Assembly (NCBI GenBank): GCA_934591635.1
Contig: CAKTPI010000002.1
Location: 146,777 to 210,776, forward strand
DNA: 64,000 nucleotides
From: an uncultured Oscillospiraceae bacterium
Lineage (GTDB): Bacteria; Bacillota; Clostridia; Oscillospirales; Oscillospiraceae
Direction of reading: 5' to 3'
The stretch's first letter is position 1; the number at the start of each line of letters is the position of its first letter. A program made the translations under genes and the position numbers. Positions 49,048 through 58,919 of this stretch are shown piece by piece. The notes beneath the pieces are model-generated. The model had not been told where the DNA came from. It saw only the letters and a list, made by a program, of their open reading frames with translations, and did not search any database.

Positions 49048-52000
49048 ATGCTGCATCTTTTAATTGGAACGGATTGGACACAAAACCGCCGCATCGTGCT
49101 GACACGGCTTGCGCAGGATGTGAAGGAGCGGCGGGAGGGCCGAATCCTTATGGTGCCGGAGTTAATCAGCCATGAGATGGAGCGCGCCCTCTGCCGCTAT
49201 GCCGGGGATACCGCCAGCCGCTATGCAGAGGTGCTGTCCTTTACCCGGCTGGCTCGCCGGGCGGCGGAGCAGGCGGGCAGCGGCGCCATGGAATGTCTGG
49301 ACAACGGCGGACGGGTGGTGGCAATGGCGGCCTGCGCCAGACAGCTGTCCAGCCGCCTCAAGGCATATGCCTCTGTGGAGACCAAGCCGGAATTCCTTAC
49401 GGAATTGGTGAATGCGGTGGATGAGTTCAAGCGCTGCTGCATCAGCCCTGCTGTCCTGCAGGCAGCTGCCGGACAGGCGGAGGGCAGCCTTGCTCAGAAG
49501 CTGGAGGAGCTGGCACTGATTATGGAGGGGTACGACAGTTTGTGCAGCCGGGGGAAGCGAGATCCCCGGGATCAGATGACCTGGCTTCTGGAACAGCTGG
49601 AGGATGGGGACTATGCGGAGCGGCATGTGTTTTATATCGACGGGTTCCCGGATTTTACCAGGCAGCACATGGCAATTCTGGAGCACCTGATTCAATTCAG
49701 CCCAAGCGTCACGGTGAGCCTGAACTGCGACAGCGTTGGTTCCCACCAACTTGCCTTTGAAAAGGCGGGGCAGACGGCGGCTGACATATATCAGGCAGCG
49801 CAGCGCTTGCAGGTGCCGGTTCAGGTGGAAGTGATCCCCGGGCGGGAGGACGCATTGGCAGAAATGCGGGAAAAGCTGTTTGGCGGTCACATTGCTTTGG
49901 GGGCAGCATCGGATGTTCTCCGGGTGCAGCGGGCAGATACGCCCTGGGTTGAAGTGATGGCGGCGGCCCGCCGGGTACGGGAACTGGTGCAATCTGGCTG
50001 CCGCTACCGGGACATCACGCTGGTGTGCACGGACATGGGGCAGTATGAACCGCTGGTCAATCTGATTTTCTCCCGGATGCATATCCCAATTTACCAGTCC
50101 GGCACCGAGGACATTCTGCAAAAAAGCATGATTGCCACGGTACTTACGGCATTGGATGCCGCTCTGGGGGATTTTGATCAGCGCAGTGTGTTCCGCTATT
50201 TGCGGTCGGCCCTGTCCGGCGTGGATCCGGACACCTGTGACCGGCTGGAGAATTATGCATTTCTCTGGGATATTCGGGGCAATGGCTGGACCCGGGACTG
50301 GGAAAACCACCCGGATGGCTTGGGCGTGGAATGGACAGCCGACGCAAGGGAGCGGCTGGAGCTTCTGAACCGGGAGCGCCGCCGTTTAATTGGCCCCTTG
50401 GATGCCCTGCGGCAGAGGTTCCGGGCATCTGTCAGCTTGCAGGGGCAGGTGGAGGCGCTGTATGCCTTTCTGGAAACTGTGGGTATGGAGCAGCAGCTGG
50501 AAGACCTGGCAGGGAAACTGGACGCAGCGGGGAGCAACCGGGACAGTCAGATTCTGAATCAGCTGTGGGAGATCCTCATGTCCGCTCTGGAGCAGATGTA
50601 CGATGTGCTGGGTCAGACCCATTGGGAGCCGGAGCATTTTCAGCGCTTGCTGCGGCTGCTGCTGAGCCAGTATGACGTGGGCACCATTCCGCCGGTGCTG
50701 GATGTGGTGCAGCTGGGGCCGGTATCAGCCATGCGCTGCCACAGCCAGAAGCATCTGATCCTGCTGGGGGCCCAGGAGGGCAATCTGCCTGCCTACTCCG
50801 GCTCCACCGGTGTACTGACGGATCAGGAGCGGGTGGCCCTGCGGAAACTGAACGTGCCCCTCACCGGCGGCGCCATGGAGGGCGTGCAGGCGGAGTTTGC
50901 GGAGGTTTACGGCGTGTTTTGCGGGGCTACAGAGTCAGTTACGGTGCTGTCCTCCGGAAAACAGCCCTCTTTCGTTGCCGTCCGGCTGGCAAAATTGGCC
51001 GGAGGCGAGAGCATGGCTGAGGAAGGCCTGGGATTTGCGGATGCGGACGCAGTGGAGGCCGGGGCGTATCTTGCCCACTATTGCCGGGCGGATACGGCCC
51101 AGGCACTGGGAGTGGCAGATGCCTATGAACGGGTGCGGCACCATGCGGATTTTGCGCTTGGTACCGTCAGCCCGGCCAATATCCGGAAGCTCTATGGCAG
51201 CAGCCTGCGGCTTTCGGCCTCTCAGGTGGACAAGCAGGCGGACTGCCGCCTGTCCTATTTCCTGCAATACGGTCTTCGGGCGAAGGAGCGCAAGACGGTT
51301 ACGGTGGATCCGGCAGAATTCGGCACATATGTTCATGCTGTTCTGGAAAACACGGCGCGGGCAGTGCGGGAGCAGGGCGGCTTTCACCAGATAACTCTGG
51401 AAAAAATACTGGAAATTGCCCATGAATATTCAGAGCAGTATGCGGCCGAACGGTTCGGTCAGCTTCAGTCCCAGCGGATGGAGTATTTGTTCCGGCGAAA
51501 TCTGCGGGAGTTGGATATGGTGGTGGAGGAGCTTTGGCAGGAGCTGCGGGAATCCGGCTTCCAGCCGGAAGGCTTTGAGGTCGACTTCGGCAGCGGGAAA
51601 GCGGATTCCCTTCCCCCTATTGCGATCCCCAATAGCAGAATGAACGCAGCCCTTCAGGGCTGTGTAGACCGGGTGGATGTGTGGCAGAGCCCCGGAAGCC
51701 GGTATTACCGGGTGGTGGATTACAAAACCGGGAAAAAGGAATTTGACTATTGCGATGTGTTTAACGGCGTGGGCCTGCAAATGCTATTGTATCTTTTTGC
51801 ACTGGAGGAGAGCGGCGGTGCCCTGCTGGGGCCAAATCCGATTCCAGCCGGTGTGCAGTACTTCCCGGCACGGGTGCCGTATGTGAACGGTGACGGGAAG
51901 CTGGAGGCAAAGATCGAGGAAGAACGCCGGAAGGAATGGAAGCGGCAGGGCCTGCTGCTGAACGATCAGGCGGTGCTGGATGCCATGGAGCCGGGAGAGG

Positions 52001-52308
52001 CAAAAAAGCGCCTGCCGGTGGAGCAGAAAAAGGGGGAGCTTGTCGGTCCCCTTGCTGACCGGCAGCAGCTGCGTCTGCTGGAGAAATTTGTTTTCCGGGT
52101 GCTGGGAGACCTGGTGGAAGACATTGCATCCGGCAATGTAGAACCCAATCCCTATACCCGAGGCAGCAGTCACAATGCCTGCCGCTTCTGCCCTTACGGC
52201 GCTGTGTGCCACAGCGACAGCGTGGCAGGCAGACGGAATTATAAGAAAATGACTGCGGATCAGTTCTGGGAACAGGTAGAAAAGGAGATGGAAAAGCATG
52301 GCGGATAA
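49048..52308 (+). CDS. addB: ATP-dependent helicase/nuclease subunit B
   Basis: A 1086-residue AddB/RexB protein, the partner of AddA in processing double-strand breaks for recombination. The C-terminal RecB-type nuclease has FGTYVHAVLENTAR, DVWQSPGSRYYRVVDYKTGKKEF (catalytic Asp and Lys) and GVGLQMLLYLFAL. The iron-sulphur cysteines are DCRLSYFLQYGLRAKERK upstream and CRFCPYGAVCHSD at the C-terminus. The N-terminus reads LLIGTDWTQNRRIVLTRL where Bacillus AddB has a Walker A motif; the GKT is not conserved, as in RexB-like proteins. GGGGG precedes the ATG and addA overlaps by 11 bases. Confidence 0.92.
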   Translation: MLHLLIGTDWTQNRRIVLTRLAQDVKERREGRILMVPELISHEMERALCRYAGDTASRYAEVLSFTRLARRAAEQAGSGAMECLDNGGRVVAMAACARQLSSRLKAYASVETKPEFLTELVNAVDEFKRCCISPAVLQAAAGQAEGSLAQKLEELALIMEGYDSLCSRGKRDPRDQMTWLLEQLEDGDYAERHVFYIDGFPDFTRQHMAILEHLIQFSPSVTVSLNCDSVGSHQLAFEKAGQTAADIYQAAQRLQVPVQVEVIPGREDALAEMREKLFGGHIALGAASDVLRVQRADTPWVEVMAAARRVRELVQSGCRYRDITLVCTDMGQYEPLVNLIFSRMHIPIYQSGTEDILQKSMIATVLTALDAALGDFDQRSVFRYLRSALSGVDPDTCDRLENYAFLWDIRGNGWTRDWENHPDGLGVEWTADARERLELLNRERRRLIGPLDALRQRFRASVSLQGQVEALYAFLETVGMEQQLEDLAGKLDAAGSNRDSQILNQLWEILMSALEQMYDVLGQTHWEPEHFQRLLRLLLSQYDVGTIPPVLDVVQLGPVSAMRCHSQKHLILLGAQEGNLPAYSGSTGVLTDQERVALRKLNVPLTGGAMEGVQAEFAEVYGVFCGATESVTVLSSGKQPSFVAVRLAKLAGGESMAEEGLGFADADAVEAGAYLAHYCRADTAQALGVADAYERVRHHADFALGTVSPANIRKLYGSSLRLSASQVDKQADCRLSYFLQYGLRAKERKTVTVDPAEFGTYVHAVLENTARAVREQGGFHQITLEKILEIAHEYSEQYAAERFGQLQSQRMEYLFRRNLRELDMVVEELWQELRESGFQPEGFEVDFGSGKADSLPPIAIPNSRMNAALQGCVDRVDVWQSPGSRYYRVVDYKTGKKEFDYCDVFNGVGLQMLLYLFALEESGGALLGPNPIPAGVQYFPARVPYVNGDGKLEAKIEEERRKEWKRQGLLLNDQAVLDAMEPGEAKKRLPVEQKKGELVGPLADRQQLRLLEKFVFRVLGDLVEDIASGNVEPNPYTRGSSHNACRFCPYGAVCHSDSVAGRRNYKKMTADQFWEQVEKEMEKHGG

Positions 52309-55300
52309 GCTGACGGATGCCCAACAAATGGCAGTACACGACCGGGGAGGCAAGCTCCTGGTGAGCGCCGCTGCAGGCTCAGGAAAAACGAGAGTGCTGG
52401 TGGAGCGGTTGCTGGATTACTTGACGGCTGAGAACGATCCTGCCAATCTGGATGAATTCCTGATTATTACCTACACAAAGGCTGCCGCCGCCGAGCTGCG
52501 GGGCAAGATCGGAAAAAGCTTGAGTGAGCGCATGGCAGAATTTCCGGAAAACACGCATTTGCAGCGCCAGTTTCAGCGGCTTTTCCTGACTCAGATTTCC
52601 ACGGTGCACAGCTTCTGCACCAATATCCTGCGGGAATATGCCTACCGTGTTGACTTGCCTGCGGATTTCCGGACGGCAGATGAAGCAGAATGCGCCGATA
52701 TCCGTGCCGCAGTTTTGAAGGATTTGATGGAGCGGGCTTATGAGGAGCCAGAGGAAGTGACCCATTTCCATGCCCTTGTGGATTCTCAGGGGATTGGCCG
52801 CAACGATGGGGCAATCCCTGCCATTGTGGAAAAGGTGTATGACAGCGCCCGGTGCCATTTGGATCCCAAGGGCTGGCTGGATGGCTGCCTGCGTCATATA
52901 GAGCTGGAGGGCGTGACCGATGCGGCGGATTCCATCTGGGGACGCTACCTGATGGATTCTCTGTTTGCCTGGCTGGATATGCAAATCGACGTGATGACGG
53001 AGTGCCAGAGAAGACTCCAGCGGGATGAGGGTGTGGAGAAGCCCCTTGCACGCATTACGCAGACCATTGCCCAGCTGCAATACTTACGCTCCAGCGAAAA
53101 CTGGGACGAGGTGTACCAGCGCAAGAATATCGATTTCGGCAAGCTTCAGTTTTTGGGAAAGCAATATGACCCGGTGCTGGCGGAACAGGTAAAGGCCATC
53201 CGCAACGCCTGCAAGGAAGGATTGGGGAAAAAACTGGAGAGCTTTGCGTTCGACTCTGCCCGGGTACTGGCAGATCTGCGGGCGTCGGGAGAAGCAGCCC
53301 AGGGCGTGGTATGGCTGGTGCGGCAGTTCGCGGCGGACTACAGCCGCATCAAGCGCAGCCGTCACATCCTGGATTTCAGTGATTTGGAGCACAGCACCCT
53401 GGATCTGCTCCTGGGCAAGAACCGCACGGGGCTGACTGCCGCTGCCCGGGAGATTGGCGCCCGTTTTCGGGAAATCATGGTAGACGAATACCAGGACAGC
53501 AACGGGGTGCAGGATGCCATTTTTTCCGCGCTGACGGAGGCAAAGCAGAACTGCTTTATGGTAGGAGATGTGAAGCAGTCCATCTACGGTTTCCGGCTGG
53601 CAGAGCCTCAGATTTTTTTGGAAAAATACAGGGATTATGCCCCTGCGGAGACGGCCAAACCGGGACAGGGACGGAAAATTATGCTCAGCCACAATTTCCG
53701 CTCCGGCGTGGAAGTGATTTCCGGCATCAACGATGTGTTTGAAACCTGCATGAGCCGCCGGGTGGGTGGCCTGGATTACGGAGAAGCCGAGGCACTGCGG
53801 GAAGGGACACCCCATGTTCCACTGGATGGCCCTGGGACGGAGTTCTATGTCCTGAAAATCACGGATGGGGATGCCTATGAAAAGGAGGCGGCATTTACGG
53901 CAAAGCGCATCCGCACCATGCTGGCCTCCGGTGAAAAGGTGCGGGCGGGGGATACTTTGCGGCCACTAACGCCGGAGGATATTGTTATCCTTCTCCGCGC
54001 CCCAAGCTCCATGGCAGAGAACTTCCGCAGTGCGCTGGAAACGGCAGGGATTCGCTGCGCGCTGGACGGCAGTACGAACCTGATGGATACGTCGGAGGTG
54101 AGTACTTTGTATGCGCTGCTGCAAACCGTCGCCAATCCCCGGCAGGATATCCCGCTGCTGTCCGTGCTGGCCAGTCCGGTGTTTGATTTTACGGCAGATG
54201 ACCTGGCTGCTTTTCGGGCTGCACAAAAGCGGGGGAGCATTTATGATGCCATGCAGAACAGCCAGAATGAGAAGATACTCCATTTCCTGGAAATCCTGGG
54301 GCAGCTCCGGCAGAAGGCCCGGTTGGAGCCCCTGACCCAGCTGCTGCAAAACTGCTTGACCCTGACCAGACTGGACAGCATTTTTGGGGCGATGCCCGGC
54401 GGCAAGGCCAAAAAAGAGAATTTGCAGATCTTCTACCAGATGGCAGTGGAGTATGAGAAGGACAGCCTGCGCACGCTGAACCAGTTCCTGGAGCATTTGG
54501 AAACCCTGGGAGGCAGTCAGGTAGCAGCTCCCGGCAGCAATGCGGGGTGCGTCACCATCATGAGCGTGCATAAGTCCAAGGGATTGGAGTTCCCGGTGGT
54601 ATTCCTGTGCGGTTTGTCCCATGGGTTCAATGACAACGACCAAAAGCAGACGGTACTGTGCGACAAAGAACTGGGACTGGGGCTGGCTGTGGCGGATAAT
54701 GTCCGCCGCATCCGCTACAGCGCGATTTCCAAGCGGGCCATTGCCGCATCAATTAAGGCAGAGAACGTCAGCGAGGAGATGCGCATCCTGTATGTGGCCA
54801 TGACCCGTGCTCGGGACAGACTGATCATGACCTGCACCATGAAGAATCCGGAAAAGAAGCTGGCCGAGATGGCAAACCGGCTGATTGCCGGGGGACAGAC
54901 TGCGGTGAGCATGGAGGCGAGCTGCCACGGAGATTGGATCCTATCTACTGCACTTCAGCGCGTGGAGGCCGGAGCACTGCATACGCTGGCGGGCAGACCG
55001 GAGCAGCTTCATATCAGTGCGTATCCATGGCTGATTCAGGTTGTTGAGGGGGAGGAGACACCGGTGGAAGCGGTGACCCAGGCTCAGGAGGAAGCGCCAA
55101 TGCCGGGAAATGCCATTCCCTTGCTGCAAAAAGGTCTTGCTTTTCGGTATGACCATACTGCGGCTACCCGGGCTCCCTCCAAGCAGACGGCCACCGGACG
55201 GAAGGAAACTGCCCGGGAGGAGGAAGCCCTGGAGGATACGCCCCGTCCGCCGGAAACACGCACCTGGCGCAAGCCCATCTTCCGGCAGCAGAAGCGGGGG

Positions 55301-55801
55301 ACGGCCCATGGCAGCGCCGTCCACAGTGTGATGCAGTTTATCCGTTACGAAGCCTGCACGGATAAAGAGCATGTGGCGCAGGAAATTGCCCGCCTTCGGG
55401 AGGCAAATATTCTCTCTCAGGAGCAGGCGGACATGGTAAATCCGGCCCAGATTGCCGCATTCTTTGAAACACCTGTCGGCCAAAAGCTGCGGCAGGGGAC
55501 ATCCTATATCCGGGAATTCAAATTCTCCATTCTGGACAGCGGTGAAAAATACGGCGAAGGACTGGAGGGGGAACAGGTGCTGCTCCAGGGTGTGGTGGAC
55601 TGCGCCCTTTTGGAGGAGGATGGCATTACCGTTCTGGACTTTAAAACCGACCGCGTGACAGAAGAGACTATCCCGGAGGCTGTTTGCCGCTACCGTCCGC
55701 AGGTGGAGACCTACGGAGAGGCGCTGTCCCGCATTTATGAGAAAAAGGTGAAAGAAACGTATCTCTATTTCTTCCATCTTGGCAAGCTGGTACGGTTGTA
55801 A
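52298..55801 (+). CDS. addA: ATP-dependent helicase/nuclease subunit A
   Basis: A 1167-residue UvrD-like helicase fused to a RecB-type nuclease. Helicase motifs are I (VSAAAGSGKTRVLVERLL), Ia (FLIITYTKAAAAELRGKI), II (REIMVDEYQDSNGVQD), III (CFMVGDVKQSIYGFRLAEP), IV (IMLSHNFRSG), V (VTIMSVHKSKGLEFPVVFLCGLS) and VI (ILYVAMTRARDRLIM). The C-terminal nuclease has HGSAVHSVMQF, GVVDCALLEEDGITVLDFKTDRV and the QVETYGEAL motif. Length and order match Bacillus AddA. It overlaps addB by 11 bases, typical of coupled expression. Confidence 0.96.
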   Translation: MADKLTDAQQMAVHDRGGKLLVSAAAGSGKTRVLVERLLDYLTAENDPANLDEFLIITYTKAAAAELRGKIGKSLSERMAEFPENTHLQRQFQRLFLTQISTVHSFCTNILREYAYRVDLPADFRTADEAECADIRAAVLKDLMERAYEEPEEVTHFHALVDSQGIGRNDGAIPAIVEKVYDSARCHLDPKGWLDGCLRHIELEGVTDAADSIWGRYLMDSLFAWLDMQIDVMTECQRRLQRDEGVEKPLARITQTIAQLQYLRSSENWDEVYQRKNIDFGKLQFLGKQYDPVLAEQVKAIRNACKEGLGKKLESFAFDSARVLADLRASGEAAQGVVWLVRQFAADYSRIKRSRHILDFSDLEHSTLDLLLGKNRTGLTAAAREIGARFREIMVDEYQDSNGVQDAIFSALTEAKQNCFMVGDVKQSIYGFRLAEPQIFLEKYRDYAPAETAKPGQGRKIMLSHNFRSGVEVISGINDVFETCMSRRVGGLDYGEAEALREGTPHVPLDGPGTEFYVLKITDGDAYEKEAAFTAKRIRTMLASGEKVRAGDTLRPLTPEDIVILLRAPSSMAENFRSALETAGIRCALDGSTNLMDTSEVSTLYALLQTVANPRQDIPLLSVLASPVFDFTADDLAAFRAAQKRGSIYDAMQNSQNEKILHFLEILGQLRQKARLEPLTQLLQNCLTLTRLDSIFGAMPGGKAKKENLQIFYQMAVEYEKDSLRTLNQFLEHLETLGGSQVAAPGSNAGCVTIMSVHKSKGLEFPVVFLCGLSHGFNDNDQKQTVLCDKELGLGLAVADNVRRIRYSAISKRAIAASIKAENVSEEMRILYVAMTRARDRLIMTCTMKNPEKKLAEMANRLIAGGQTAVSMEASCHGDWILSTALQRVEAGALHTLAGRPEQLHISAYPWLIQVVEGEETPVEAVTQAQEEAPMPGNAIPLLQKGLAFRYDHTAATRAPSKQTATGRKETAREEEALEDTPRPPETRTWRKPIFRQQKRGTAHGSAVHSVMQFIRYEACTDKEHVAQEIARLREANILSQEQADMVNPAQIAAFFETPVGQKLRQGTSYIREFKFSILDSGEKYGEGLEGEQVLLQGVVDCALLEEDGITVLDFKTDRVTEETIPEAVCRYRPQVETYGEALSRIYEKKVKETYLYFFHLGKLVRL

Positions 55802-55895
55802 AAAATATTTCTTTTCCTTGCAACAAAACAGGGAGTTCATCTGTATCCTATGTAAAGAGGCGCAGAAGCCCCCAAAAAGGAAAGGATCTGTTTTT

Positions 55896-56408
55896 ATGAA
55901 AGCCAATCATTTTCTCATTTTGCTTGCCTGCATGACAGTGGCGATCTCCCTGGGCGGAAGCCTGCTGCCAACGACCTACGCGGCGGAGAAGCAGGAGAAC
56001 ATCCCAGTTATCGGAATGCCCAATCCTTGGGTTGCACACAAAGATATGCAGACCGCAGAGCAGGCGGTGGGCTTTCCTTTCCAGGTTCCAAAGACAATTG
56101 GCGACATGAAGCCGGTGAAAATCGAAACGCTGGATAACGATATCATTCAGGTGTTTTACCGGGAGAAGGCCGAAGACGAGGCATGTGTGCTGCTGCGGAA
56201 GGGATATGGCGACCAAGATGTCGGCGGTGATTATTGCAGCTATGGAGAATCCGCAGTGAAAATGGTGGGAAACTATCAGGTGACCATGCAGGGTAATGAT
56301 GGCTGTGTGATGCTTGCAACCTGGACAAAAAATCAGTTTTCCTATAGCCTCTCTGCTCCGGCTATGACCATGGAGGAGGCAGCGACAGTTATTCTTGCCA
56401 TGAAATGA
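55896..56408 (+). CDS. Secreted DUF4367-like protein
   Basis: A 170-residue protein with a signal peptide (MKANHFLILLACMTVAISLGGSLLPTTYAAE). The mature part has TAEQAVGFPFQVPKTIGDMKPVKIETLDNDIIQVFY and ends SAPAMTMEEAATVILAMK, as DUF4367 domains do. It resembles the ectodomain of the anti-sigma-type protein at 15345, but has no transmembrane anchor and no sigma factor beside it. A purine-rich ribosome site (AAAGGAAAGG) lies about 10 bases upstream. It follows addA by 94 bases. Function unknown. Confidence 0.78.
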   Translation: MKANHFLILLACMTVAISLGGSLLPTTYAAEKQENIPVIGMPNPWVAHKDMQTAEQAVGFPFQVPKTIGDMKPVKIETLDNDIIQVFYREKAEDEACVLLRKGYGDQDVGGDYCSYGESAVKMVGNYQVTMQGNDGCVMLATWTKNQFSYSLSAPAMTMEEAATVILAMK

Positions 56409-56533
56409 TGAAAAAGACAGCAAGAGGTGAGTGGAGTGACAGAAGTTTTTTATACCTCGGCATTTCCCTTACAGGGCTTGGCAGGACAGCTGCTCTTATT
56501 TGCTGCGTTATCATTTCCATGGCGATAGTGTCC

Positions 56534-56571
56534 TTCGTTAAACGATAGTGTGGTAACTTGATTTTAACGAA
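56534..56571. other. Inverted repeat upstream of the DUF1846 gene
   Basis: Nine-base arms TTCGTTAAA / TTTAACGAA with a 20-base loop, in the 230-base gap after the DUF4367 gene. It could be a weak operator or stem-loop; no function is assigned. Confidence 0.35.
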
Positions 56572-56638
56572 CGCGATCGCCTTTTCTGTACCCCTGATTA
56601 CACATCTATCCTAACGCTGCAAATCCAGCATTTCACAC

Positions 56639-56667
56639 TTGCTATTAAACCCCGGATGCATTATAAT
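56639..56667 (+). promoter_or_regulatory. Promoter of the DUF1846 gene
   Basis: TTGCTA at 56639-56644, 17 bases, TATAAT at 56662-56667. The ATG at 56669 would lie before the transcription start, which supports the downstream start at 56717. Confidence 0.7.
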
Positions 56668-56716
56668 GAACGTCGAATGCAGGGAAACTTTGGAGAAGGG
56701 GCAGCGGTGGAAATTT

Positions 56717-58183
56717 ATGGTGAAAATTGGATTTGACAACGAAAAGTATCTGCAAATGCAGTCCGAGCATATCAAGGAGCGGATTGCCAAGTTCGGCGGC
56801 AAGCTCTACCTGGAGTTCGGCGGCAAGCTGTATGACGATAATCACGCATCCCGGGTGCTTCCCGGTTTCCAGCCGGATAGTAAGCTGCGGATGCTGTTAC
56901 AGCTGAAGGATCAGGTGGAGATGGTCATTGCCATCAATGCCGATGATATTGAGAAGAATAAGATTCGGGGAGACCTGGGCATTACCTACGACCGGGATGT
57001 AATCCGTCTGATCGGCGTATTCCGGGGTTTTGGCCTGTATGTGTCCAGCGTGGTGCTGACCCGGTTCCACGGGCAGACGCTGGCCACGGCCTTCCAGTCC
57101 CGACTGGAGGGGATGGGCATCCGGGTTTATCACCACTACAGCATTGAGGGCTATCCCGGAAATACCGCTTTTGTGGTCAGCGAAGAGGGCTTCGGTAAGA
57201 ACGAATATATCGAGACCTCCCGCTCCTTGGTTGTGGTCACAGCACCCGGCCCCGGAAGCGGCAAGCTTGCAACCTGCCTGAGCCAGGTATACCACGATAA
57301 TCAGCGGGGCATCCAGGCCGGTTACGCCAAATTTGAAACCTTCCCCATCTGGAATATTCCCCTGAACCATCCGGTCAACCTGGCTTACGAGGCTGCCACT
57401 GCTGATTTAAACGATGTGAACATGATTGACCCGTTCCATTTGGATGCTTATGGCATTACGACTGTGAACTACAATCGGGATGTAGAGGCGTTCCCCATTC
57501 TGGAGGCCCTGTTTGAGAAAATTATGGGTACCTGCCCCTATAAGTCTCCGACGGACATGGGGGTGAATATGGCGGGTAACTGCATTTTTGACGATGAAGC
57601 GGTGTGCGAGGCTTCCCGTCAGGAGATCATCCGCCGCTATTACGTGGCTATGTGCGATTTGAAGCAGGGAAAATGCGGGGAAGAGGTGGTGCGCAAGCTG
57701 GAGCTGCTGATGCGCAAGGCGAACATTACCCCGGAAGCCCGCACCACCGTGGCCCCCGCCTTAGAGCGGGAAGCGCTCACCGGCAACGCTGCTGCTGCCA
57801 TGGAGCTGCCGGACGGCACCATTGTCACCGGCCGCACTACCGATCTGCTGGGGGCGTCCTCTGCGCTGCTCCTCAATGCGCTCAAGCACCTGAGCCATCT
57901 TCCGGATGAAATGCACCTGATGTCTCCGGTGGTGCTTGACCCGATTCAGCATCTGAAGGTGGATCATCTGGGTAACCGCAATCCCCGCCTGCACACGGAT
58001 GAAACGCTGATTGCCCTGTCTATCTGCGCGGCGACAAATCCCTTGGCGGAACTTGCCATGGAACAGTTGAGTAAGCTCAAGGGCTGCGAGGTGCATTCGT
58101 CGGTCATTCTCTCCCCGGTGGATGAGAAGGTCTTTAAGCGCTTGGGTGTGAACCTTACTTGTGAGCCGAAATACAGTGCGTGA
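56717..58183 (+). CDS. DUF1846 family protein
   Basis: A 488-residue cytosolic protein matching the DUF1846 family over its length. Characteristic text is KIGFDNEKYLQMQSEHIKERI at the start, VTAPGPGSGKLATCLSQVYHDN with a glycine-rich loop resembling a P-loop, and MEQLSKLKGCEVHSSVILSPVDEKVFKRLGVNLTCEP at the end. The chosen ATG follows GGTGG and lies after the promoter. The family has no established reaction. It may form an operon with the alpha/beta hydrolase 17 bases downstream. Confidence 0.87.
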   Translation: MVKIGFDNEKYLQMQSEHIKERIAKFGGKLYLEFGGKLYDDNHASRVLPGFQPDSKLRMLLQLKDQVEMVIAINADDIEKNKIRGDLGITYDRDVIRLIGVFRGFGLYVSSVVLTRFHGQTLATAFQSRLEGMGIRVYHHYSIEGYPGNTAFVVSEEGFGKNEYIETSRSLVVVTAPGPGSGKLATCLSQVYHDNQRGIQAGYAKFETFPIWNIPLNHPVNLAYEAATADLNDVNMIDPFHLDAYGITTVNYNRDVEAFPILEALFEKIMGTCPYKSPTDMGVNMAGNCIFDDEAVCEASRQEIIRRYYVAMCDLKQGKCGEEVVRKLELLMRKANITPEARTTVAPALEREALTGNAAAAMELPDGTIVTGRTTDLLGASSALLLNALKHLSHLPDEMHLMSPVVLDPIQHLKVDHLGNRNPRLHTDETLIALSICAATNPLAELAMEQLSKLKGCEVHSSVILSPVDEKVFKRLGVNLTCEPKYSA

Positions 58184-58200
58184 ATAGGGGGAAGGATAGA

Positions 58201-58821
58201 ATGCAGACGATTTTTTTACATGGCCTGGGGCAGACTGCCGATAGCTGGGATAACGTTTTAGCCGGACTGGATGCGTCTGTCTCTCCTGTCTGCCCATCGC
58301 TTTTCCCGCTGCTTGCAGGGAAGAAAGCCAGTTATCAGAATCTCTATGCTGCTGTCTCCCAACTTTGCGACGCACGCGAGGGAAAAATTTCCCTCTGTGG
58401 TTTGTCGCTGGGAGCGGTGCTGGCGCTGCAATATGCCATCGAACATCCCCAAAAGGTTGAAAAATTGGTGCTTATTGCCGGGCAGTGCAAGTCTCCCAGG
58501 GTGATGCTGGCAATTCAGAATTTGCTGTTTCACCTGATGCCGGAGAAGAATTTCCAGGGCATCGGTCTCTCCAAGCGGGATTTCATGGCCTTTATGAAGT
58601 CTATGGCACCCTTGGACATGACAGCCCAAATTGGCACCCTTTCGATGCCTGTGCTGCTTCTGCATGGGGATGCAGACAAGGCAAATGCGAAGGCGGCCCG
58701 GACAATGGCACAGTTGATTCCCAAAAGTCAGCTCATGACCATCCACAATGCAGGTCATGAGGTGAATCGGGATAATCCGGGAGGACTGGCGGAAGTCCTG
58801 AATGCCTTTTTGATGTCATAG
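58201..58821 (+). CDS. Alpha/beta hydrolase
   Basis: A 206-residue alpha/beta hydrolase. The oxyanion region is FLHGLGQTADSWDNV, the nucleophile elbow CGLSLGAVLAL (Ser), the acid Asp in LLLHGDADKANAKAA and the catalytic His in TIHNAGHEVNRDNPGGLAEVLNAFL. Ester or amide substrate unknown. Start MQTIFLHG after GGAAGGATAGA. It follows the DUF1846 gene by 17 bases. Confidence 0.87.
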   Translation: MQTIFLHGLGQTADSWDNVLAGLDASVSPVCPSLFPLLAGKKASYQNLYAAVSQLCDAREGKISLCGLSLGAVLALQYAIEHPQKVEKLVLIAGQCKSPRVMLAIQNLLFHLMPEKNFQGIGLSKRDFMAFMKSMAPLDMTAQIGTLSMPVLLLHGDADKANAKAARTMAQLIPKSQLMTIHNAGHEVNRDNPGGLAEVLNAFLMS

Positions 58822-58849
58822 TCTGAATCGGCGTGAGTTGTAAAAAGGA

Positions 58850-58878
58850 TTGACTTTCCCCCTATAATCTGATAAAAT
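58850..58878 (+). promoter_or_regulatory. Promoter of the SCIFF operon
   Basis: TTGACT at 58850-58855, 17 bases, TAAAAT at 58873-58878, upstream of the precursor gene. Confidence 0.65.
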
Positions 58879-58919
58879 ACACCCATTGATAGATTCCCAC
58901 CAGAACGGAGGTGCCAATT

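Noticed and set aside
58863..58868. TATAAT as the -10 of the SCIFF promoter
   Set aside because: It is only seven bases from TTGACT; TAAAAT at 58873 has the right 17-base spacing.
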